DNA of 64,000 nt from Ralstonia sp. RRA (GTDB lineage Bacteria > Pseudomonadota > Gammaproteobacteria > Burkholderiales > Burkholderiaceae). The position numbers were made by a program, and so were the translations under genes. Below are positions 58,624 to 64,000 of this stretch, one piece after another. Where the stretch lies: the NCBI RefSeq assembly GCF_037023145.1, contig NZ_CP146091.1, positions 558,001-622,000 of the forward strand, given 5' to 3'. Every line of letters starts with the position of its first letter. The first letter of the stretch is position 1. The notes under the pieces were generated by a model, which was not told the DNA's origin, ran no database searches, and worked only from the letters and a program-made list of their open reading frames with translations.

Positions 58624-60279
58624 TCAGTTGCCGATCTCAATCGCCTTCGTGCTTTCGGGGAATGGCCACGCGCCGTTCTCGAACGCCATGACGAGCAGGC
58701 CGTTGTCCTGGCACGCCGTGGTCAGCAGGTGGCGGTCGAAGTCGAAATCGAGACGCGATGCACACCAGTCCGGACCGCCAGCGCGATATTGCCCAAACAT
58801 GAGTTGCGCGGACCCGGCGCCAGGAGACTTCGCGGAAGCCGGGTTGTAGTAGGCGATTTCCTTGGGCTTGGACGGATCCCGGATATCGAACACGCGCACC
58901 CCCGAGTTGAAGTAGCTGCAAGCGAGCGCCGTAGCGTTCTCCCGGTTGTCCACGCTGCAGTAGTGACTGCCGTAAGTGAACCAGGTCAGCCCCGCAATGT
59001 CGGGCATGACCTTGTCGCAGTTCTGGACAGCGTGCGTTTCCAGCCGAAGTTCAGAGACAAGCTTGGGTGCGGTTTCGTCCGACATGTCGTAGATATGCCC
59101 CAGCGGGAATGGCGTCATGCTGGCATTGCACGCCGCTTTGACACCCGCCGCGTTGGGGTCCTGTATGCCCGCTGATCCGCCTTCATCCACTTCGATCACA
59201 TACGGTTTGCCCGCCACGGCGAATGAGATCGTATGTTGTGCGGCGCTGCCATTGCGCACCGGCACCGTCGTGATGCGGTGCATCTGTGCATTGGGGCGCC
59301 GGCTTTGCACCTCGCTGGTATCAATGACGAAGAATCCATTGTCTCCGGTGGCGTTTGCATTGTTGAGCGGCGGGTTGCCCGATCCGTACGCGGTGCCCAT
59401 GTTTCCGACCGCGGTGAAGTACGCGCGTGTCCCGTTCTGGCTCACGGACAAGCCGTGGGGAGAGGCGCCGAATCCGAGGTCCGACAAGGTGATTGCAGAG
59501 ATCAGCTTCGGGTGTGTGGGTACGGTCAAATCGACCGCGTAGTAGGCCTTGGACAGCGCTCCGCCAATGTAGTACGTGAAGCCATCCGGCGAGAAACCAC
59601 CTTCGTGACCGATGGGCGCTTTTGCCGGAATGATGCCGCCGTCCGCGCCAGTACCGACGGGAACGCTGGCAAGCAGTTGCGGCTGGGTGCAGTCGGTGGA
59701 CACGTCGTACAGATCGATCTCGGGGCCACCGCCACCATTCAGCCCGTTATCCGCCGCCAGGATGCCGCGCGCGACGTTCACGCGCAGCGATTCCCAGGGA
59801 TCGATCATCGCGGTGGACGTCAACGAACTCACCCGCACGGGTTGCGCCGGGTTGGTGATGTTGATGACCGGTACGCCGGGGTTCATGCGCGGCGGCGCGG
59901 CCGGGTTGGTGAATAGCGCGCTCGGGCCCATTGTGGAGTGATAGAAGCACGTTTGCCCCTTCTTGTCGGTGTAGGTCGCGGCGGACCACGAAGCCCCTTC
60001 CCCCTGCACCTGGCTGACGAGTTTCAGGTTGCAGTTGAAGCCATTAAATCCAGCCTGCCGGAGCGCCGCTGGCACTTGGCCTTGCAGCGCCGTCTCGGGC
60101 GTATCGGTCGGGGCGCAGCTTTGCACCTTGGGAACGACATAGTCGGCTACAGATACGGCGGGCGCTGCGGGCGCTGCGGGCGTGGTGGTGGCTGCGGTAT
60201 CGTCCGAACCTCCTCCGCAGCCGGTGAGTACGAACGTGCTGAGCGATATCGCTATCGCGACGCGATTCAGTCGTTGCAT
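58624..60279 (-). CDS. Lipoprotein with LVIVD-type beta-propeller repeats
   Basis: 551-residue lipoprotein: signal with lipobox TGC (FVLTGCGGG), a Thr/Pro/Ala linker, then repeated strands of the LVIVD sort (PVINITNPAQPVRVSSL, YDVSTDCTQPQLLASV, YYAVDLTVPTHPKLISA, FDIRDPSKPKEIAYYN), spaced as in a beta-propeller. Cys pairs (SCAPTD, FNCNLK, HYCSVD) suggest periplasmic or surface location with disulfides. AGGAGA precedes ATG 60279. Middle of the run: 46 bp after the cupredoxin-like gene, 58 bp before the His-rich gene. Likely a scaffold or binding protein; no enzyme motif seen. Confidence 0.72.
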   Translation of the reverse strand: MQRLNRVAIAISLSTFVLTGCGGGSDDTAATTTPAAPAAPAVSVADYVVPKVQSCAPTDTPETALQGQVPAALRQAGFNGFNCNLKLVSQVQGEGASWSAATYTDKKGQTCFYHSTMGPSALFTNPAAPPRMNPGVPVINITNPAQPVRVSSLTSTAMIDPWESLRVNVARGILAADNGLNGGGGPEIDLYDVSTDCTQPQLLASVPVGTGADGGIIPAKAPIGHEGGFSPDGFTYYIGGALSKAYYAVDLTVPTHPKLISAITLSDLGFGASPHGLSVSQNGTRAYFTAVGNMGTAYGSGNPPLNNANATGDNGFFVIDTSEVQSRRPNAQMHRITTVPVRNGSAAQHTISFAVAGKPYVIEVDEGGSAGIQDPNAAGVKAACNASMTPFPLGHIYDMSDETAPKLVSELRLETHAVQNCDKVMPDIAGLTWFTYGSHYCSVDNRENATALACSYFNSGVRVFDIRDPSKPKEIAYYNPASAKSPGAGSAQLMFGQYRAGGPDWCASRLDFDFDRHLLTTACQDNGLLVMAFENGAWPFPESTKAIEIGN

Positions 60280-60325
60280 TGTTGTCTCCTCTAATAATGT
60301 TTGAATGGATGGGCTCGTGTTGGGG

Positions 60326-60751
60326 TCATGACTCCGGATAGATCTCGAGCGTGGCGACTTCGAGCTGTTCACCCGTGCGGGTATGGAAATGCAGCGAGAA
60401 GCGCCCCGTGATGCCGACGGGCAAGATGTCCAGTGACTGTGCATTTCCCGATTCGCATGCAGCGAAGGCGCCGGGGATTTCATGGACCATCAAGACGCCG
60501 GGCACTTGCGAATGCACATTGATATGCGCAGGCACGCCTTCGCGAAGCGTGATCACAGGCCGATCCCAGGGCGCCTTGTCACGATCGACATCGACGGTGA
60601 ATTGCCGAGGATTAGGAGGCGTTGCGTCTGCCCACGACAGATGCCGTGCAATGCCGTAGGCGAGCATCAGCGCTGTCGTGGTGACGATCAATGCGAGGTA
60701 CCGGCCCCATTGTCTCGGCTTCCTCTGCTCGGTGCGTGCGTGGCATTCCAT
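60326..60751 (-). CDS. Membrane-anchored cupredoxin-like small protein
   Basis: 141 residues. An uncleaved-looking N-terminal anchor ([21 protein letters not shown]) follows a charged lead. The rest is beta-rich: [46 protein letters not shown], then [23 protein letters not shown]. The pattern of strands and the HSQVPG/MVHE/HFHT histidines recall cupredoxin (EfeO/COX2-like) domains, but the normal Cys-x-His-Met copper set is incomplete. I start at ATG 60751; the frame is open to 60793. First gene of the minus-strand run, divergent from the acetate-uptake genes. Confidence 0.6.
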   Translation of the reverse strand: MECHARTEQRKPRQWGRYLALIVTTTALMLAYGIARHLSWADATPPNPRQFTVDVDRDKAPWDRPVITLREGVPAHINVHSQVPGVLMVHEIPGAFAACESGNAQSLDILPVGITGRFSLHFHTRTGEQLEVATLEIYPES

Positions 60752-61098
60752 GGCTCTCACATCCAGTACTCGACCGGCCGCTGGGTCGGGCATCGATGCG
60801 ATGGATGTTAGTGAGCGACGTGACGCCGAGATATCGGCTTATTGCGGACTGTCGAGAAATTGCGTACTGACTAACCCCAGTCGCTGCAGAAAAAGCGTGG
60901 CCAGCGCGTCAAAGCACCTGAGCACGATCGATGAGATGAAGACAGCGCCTCTCTCATGCCAGAGCAACAACGGGCTGCGCTTCGCTAGGGAAAACCATAG
61001 TGTCTGCCGCACCGCTCACGAGGGGCCGAGTAAGAGTTCAGTCAGTTTCGCTATCCAGAATCGCCGCACTCATTCAAGAGCAATTCAGGAGACAGGCG
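60752..61098. other. Divergent intergenic region (347 bp) before DUF485-actP
   Basis: Holds the promoters for the cupredoxin-like cluster (minus) and for DUF485-actP (plus). I see no clear -35/-10 pair, palindrome or riboswitch. Frames that cross it into actP lack a start signal and are read-through. Confidence 0.5.
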
Positions 61099-61407
61099 AT
61101 GCAGGATGGTTTGGTAGCAAAAATTGCGGCGCATCCGAAATATGCGCAGCTCAAGCGCCGGCGCAATGCGCTCGGCCTCTTTCTGACGGTGGCGATGCTG
61201 GTCGTGTACTACGGCTACATCGCGCTGATCGCATTCAACAAGCCGTTCCTCGCCAAGCCCGTGAGCGCGGGTGTGATGAGTGTCGGCGTGCCGGTCGGCA
61301 TGGCGGTGATTGCTTTCACCGTCGTCATCACCGGCCTCTACGTGCGCCGCGCAAACAACGAATACGATCAACTGACGCAGGACATCCTGCAGGACGTCGC
61401 CAAATGA
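61099..61407 (+). CDS. yjcH: DUF485 inner-membrane protein (YjcH family), ActP partner
   Basis: 102-residue protein with two TM segments ([21 protein letters not shown] and [19 protein letters not shown]) joined by a short loop, the DUF485 layout, and a C-terminal [21 protein letters not shown] precedes the ATG at 61099. The stop overlaps the actP start in ATGA, so both are made together. In E. coli yjcH lies between acs and actP; its exact part in acetate uptake is not settled. Confidence 0.88.
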   Translation: MQDGLVAKIAAHPKYAQLKRRRNALGLFLTVAMLVVYYGYIALIAFNKPFLAKPVSAGVMSVGVPVGMAVIAFTVVITGLYVRRANNEYDQLTQDILQDVAK

Positions 61408-63134
61408 AGAAGACGCTTTCCATGATGCTGGTGGCGCTGCTGGCCGCCGGTGCCTGCGGTGTCACCATCGCAGCGGGCGGTGATGTTGGCGAGACGGCCA
61501 AGCAGGCAACCAACACCACGGCCATCGTGCTGTTTGCGCTGTTCGTGGCCGGCACGCTGTGGATCACCAAGTGGGCGGCCTCGCGCACGCGCTCTGCGGC
61601 GGATTTCTACAATGCCGGCGGCGGCATCACCGGTTTTCAGAACGGCCTGGCGATCTCGGGCGACTACATGTCGGCCGCGTCCTTCCTGGGGATTTCTGCT
61701 GCCGTGATGACCTCCGGTTACGACGGCCTGATCTACTCCATCGGCTTCCTGGTCGGCTGGCCGATCATCACGTTCCTGATGGCCGAGCGACTGCGCAATC
61801 TGGGCAAATTCACTTTTGCCGATGTGGCGGGCTACCGCTTTGAACAGGGCCCGATCCGCAGCTTTGCCGCCATTGGCACGCTGGTGGTAGTGGCTTTCTA
61901 CCTGATCGCACAGATGGTGGGCGCCGGGCAGCTCATCAAGCTGCTGTTCGGTCTGGACTACTGGGTGGCGGTGGTCATCGTTGGTGCGCTGATGATGGTC
62001 TACGTGCTGTTTGGCGGCATGACTGCAACGACCTGGGTGCAGATCATCAAGGCGTGCCTGCTGCTGGCCGGCGTGACGTTCATGGCCATCATGGTGTTGG
62101 CGCAGTACGGCTTCAGCCCCGAAGCGCTGTTCGCCAAGGCTGTCGAAGTGAAGACTGCCATCGCCACCAATGCCGGCAAGTCGCCGGACGATGCCACCAA
62201 GATCGGCCTGTCGGTGATGTCGCCGGGCGGCTTCATCAAAGATCCAATCTCGGCCATCTCGTTCGGCATGGCGTTGATGTTCGGCACCGCTGGGCTGCCG
62301 CACATCCTGATGCGCTTCTTCACAGTGCCGGACGCCAAGGAAGCACGCAAATCGGTGTTCTGGGCCACCACCTGGATCGGCTACTTCTACGTCCTGATCT
62401 TCATCATCGGTTTTGGTGCGATCACGCTGGTGCTGACCAATCCGGAGCTCTCCGATATCGCCAAGGGTGTGATCAAGGGCGGTGCAGGTACGGCCAACAT
62501 GGCTGCGGTTCTGGTCGCCAAGACGGTGGGCGGTGATGTGTTCTACGGCTTCATCTCGGCCGTGGCCTTTGCAACGATCCTTGCGGTGGTGGCGGGGCTC
62601 ACGCTGTCTGGCGCCTCGGCGGTGTCGCACGATCTCTACGCTACCGTCTTCAAGAACGGCAAGGCCAACAGTGCGGACGAGCTGAAGGTGTCGCGCATCA
62701 CCACGCTGGTGCTGGGTGTGATTGCCGTGCTGCTGGGCATCGCCTTCGAGAAGCAGAACATCGCATTCATGGTGTCGCTGGCCTTTGCGGTGGCGGCGTC
62801 GGCCAACTTCCCGGTGTTGTTCCTGTCGATGCTGTGGAAGGGCTGCACCACGCGTGGCGCGGTCATCGGCGGGTTCCTGGGGCTGATCTCGTCGGTGGGG
62901 CTGACGATTGTGTCGCCGTCGGTGTGGGAAGCCACGCTGGGGTATCCGAAGGGCTCGGCGTGGTTCCCGTACACCTCGCCGGCGCTGTTCTCGATGACGA
63001 TCGGTTTTGTGGGCGTGTGGCTGTTCTCGGTGCTGGATACCAGCGCGCGTGCCAAGGCTGAAAAGGCCTCCTTCGATGCGCAGCAAGTGCGTTCGGAAAC
63101 AGGCCTTGGTGCCGCGGGCGCTTCGAGCCACTAA
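61404..63134 (+). CDS. actP: Cation/acetate symporter
   Basis: Sodium:solute-symporter-family carrier of 576 residues for acetate and related short-chain acids. Signal-like first TM ([20 protein letters not shown]), then the SSS core: [77 protein letters not shown] and [13 protein letters not shown], in about 13-14 TMs. The ATG overlaps the yjcH stop; the in-frame extension far upstream crosses yjcH in another phase and is not real. A weak hairpin follows the stop. Confidence 0.94.
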   Translation: MKKTLSMMLVALLAAGACGVTIAAGGDVGETAKQATNTTAIVLFALFVAGTLWITKWAASRTRSAADFYNAGGGITGFQNGLAISGDYMSAASFLGISAAVMTSGYDGLIYSIGFLVGWPIITFLMAERLRNLGKFTFADVAGYRFEQGPIRSFAAIGTLVVVAFYLIAQMVGAGQLIKLLFGLDYWVAVVIVGALMMVYVLFGGMTATTWVQIIKACLLLAGVTFMAIMVLAQYGFSPEALFAKAVEVKTAIATNAGKSPDDATKIGLSVMSPGGFIKDPISAISFGMALMFGTAGLPHILMRFFTVPDAKEARKSVFWATTWIGYFYVLIFIIGFGAITLVLTNPELSDIAKGVIKGGAGTANMAAVLVAKTVGGDVFYGFISAVAFATILAVVAGLTLSGASAVSHDLYATVFKNGKANSADELKVSRITTLVLGVIAVLLGIAFEKQNIAFMVSLAFAVAASANFPVLFLSMLWKGCTTRGAVIGGFLGLISSVGLTIVSPSVWEATLGYPKGSAWFPYTSPALFSMTIGFVGVWLFSVLDTSARAKAEKASFDAQQVRSETGLGAAGASSH

Positions 63135-63146
63135 GCGTTGCGCCAC

Positions 63147-63193
63147 ACACTGGAAGCGGGTGGTGTGCTGCTGCGTCGCCTGCCTTCCAGTGT
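63147..63193 (+). terminator. Possible terminator after actP
   Basis: ACACTGGAAG (63147-63156) pairs perfectly with CTTCCAGTGT (63184-63193) across a 27-nt loop, followed by TGTCTCTTCT. The long loop makes this less certain. Confidence 0.45.
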
Positions 63194-63231
63194 TGTCTCT
63201 TCTATCTTCTACATCGCTTCTACAGCGCGCT

Positions 63232-64000
63232 TCATAGCCGCTCGAAGCGCAAGCCTGCGTTGCGGGTCAGGCGCGCGATGAAGCGGTCATCGAACATCGT
63301 GGCCGGTGTCCAGAAGCCGCCGGGCCGCCCGGTCTTGATGCCGTCCTTGACATGGTCCAGCGCGAGGCTGGCTGCCGCCTGGCCCAGCATCTTGCCGGTG
63401 GAGCCGTAGCCCGGATCGCGATCCCCCGTCACTTTCACGCGCAAGGTCTTGCCGTCGTCGGTGCGCGCAAAGAAGCGGAGGTCGTAGCGGCCCGCCAATT
63501 GGGCCGCTGGGCTGGGGCCTTCGCCGGGTTTGGGCAGCAGGAAGCGCTCCATCAAGAGTCGTGTGGGCTTGATGACGATGCCCACCATGAACGCCCCCAG
63601 GCCGGCGACCATCGTCACGGCTCGCAGGCGGCCTTGCAGGCCGCTGCCGGTGATCACCGCTTCGTCATACGTGAACTGGTTGCCATAGGCGTTGCCGGAC
63701 AACGCATTGGAGCGGTGCACCACACGCTCGTTGATGGCCGCCATGACAAAGGGCGCGATCCACGCATCGAAATCGGTATCGAATGCCGCGCCCCTCGCGG
63801 AGTGCTGGCGTGCCGTGAAGCCATGTCCGTTGGGGCAGAGGGCATACGGGTTGGCCAGCTCCCTGCGCAAGGCGGGGTCGGCGGCAGCCTCCTGCACCAC
63901 GTTGATCAGGCTGGCCACGGTGCCGCCCGATGCGCCGCCCTTGAGCGTCTTGACGCGCATCTTTACGTGGGTGGCCGGCGTGCCCCATTGCTGCATCGCC
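63232..64000 (-). CDS. Saccharopine dehydrogenase-like / trans-acting enoyl reductase family protein (C-terminal part)
   Basis: C-terminal 256 or so residues of a larger protein whose start lies beyond 64000. Landmarks: MRVKTLKGGASGGTVASLINVV, ALCPNGHGFTARQH, NALSGNAYGNQFTYDEAVITG, and near the end DDGKTLRVKVTGDRDPGYGSTGKMLGQAA. This order matches the family of saccharopine-dehydrogenase-like oxidoreductases, which includes enoyl reductases acting on lipid precursors; the NAD(P)-binding N-terminus is off the window. An internal ATG at 63996 is not the start. Confidence 0.8.
   Translation of the reverse strand, partial: AMQQWGTPATHVKMRVKTLKGGASGGTVASLINVVQEAAADPALRRELANPYALCPNGHGFTARQHSARGAAFDTDFDAWIAPFVMAAINERVVHRSNALSGNAYGNQFTYDEAVITGSGLQGRLRAVTMVAGLGAFMVGIVIKPTRLLMERFLLPKPGEGPSPAAQLAGRYDLRFFARTDDGKTLRVKVTGDRDPGYGSTGKMLGQAAASLALDHVKDGIKTGRPGGFWTPATMFDDRFIARLTRNAGLRFERL

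Noticed and set aside
60678..61403. In-frame upstream extension of actP to 818 codons
   Set aside because: It would cross the yjcH gene in another phase and lacks a start signal; the ATGA overlap fixes actP at 61404.
61368..63146. 592-codon minus-strand frame across actP
   Set aside because: Composition (HRQ/GDR-rich) is that of an antisense frame; actP is unmistakable on the other strand.

Overview
The window is a high-GC, densely coded chromosomal stretch. The purC-purE-purK-Sua5 order, the GTG starts and the family content (PqiAB, PhnM, soluble chemoreceptor, MocR/DUF2917 pair, ActP/DUF485) fit the Burkholderiaceae, most likely Ralstonia. The genus is inferred from gene order and protein style; no rRNA or other marker is present to prove it. 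I recognised no tRNA, rRNA, CRISPR array, integrase or transposase.

Layout. 0-4 kb: purine genes purC, purE, purK and a Sua5 tRNA-modification enzyme. 4-7.7 kb: secreted GDSL esterase, a decayed small secreted-protein gene, then mobB coupled to dacB (PBP4). 7.7-11.3 kb: ku-ligD, a two-gene NHEJ module. 11.4-16.1 kb: MFS transporter, two exported proteins of unknown function (one with 39-bp tandem repeats), and phnM with a 2H-phosphoesterase. 16.2-20.5 kb: PAS-GAF-PAS-GGDEF-EAL protein and a soluble chemoreceptor. 20.5-28.3 kb: a putative catabolic locus (FadR-type regulator, DUF2848 protein, amidase, MFS carrier; divergently an FAD monooxygenase, periplasmic binding protein and MarR regulator) around a palindromic operator. 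28.4-34.3 kb: HD-GYP protein behind a near-perfect FliA promoter, a 328-residue protein I cannot place, and DUF2946 plus a TonB-dependent receptor. 34.4-43.7 kb: DUF5666 protein, small hydrophilic proteins, DUF2917/MocR pair, pqiA-pqiA-pqiB-pqiC, and formaldehyde detoxification (frmA-fghA). 43.9-52.6 kb: membrane chemoreceptor, GST, AraC regulator, diguanylate cyclase with a second FliA promoter, MBL hydrolase/TetR pair and an AI-2E-type permease. 53.4-60.8 kb: secreted alpha/beta hydrolase, a TetR remnant, and an AraC gene next to a four-gene envelope cluster. 61.1-63.1 kb: DUF485-actP acetate uptake. The right edge cuts a saccharopine-dehydrogenase-like gene.

Two themes stand out. First, c-di-GMP and chemotaxis genes are scattered along the window, yet two carry sigma-28 (FliA) promoter signatures and two more carry weaker ones, which suggests a dispersed motility regulon. 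Second, the four-gene cluster at 55.7-60.8 kb (polytopic membrane protein resembling the FedA fenitrothion-hydrolase family, His-rich exported helical protein, LVIVD-type lipoprotein, membrane-anchored cupredoxin-like protein) with its AraC neighbour looks like one envelope system of unknown physiological role. It is my best candidate for an under-described system.

Starts were chosen from ribosome-binding sites, signal peptides and overlaps; where I moved a start inward from the longest reading frame the entry says so.
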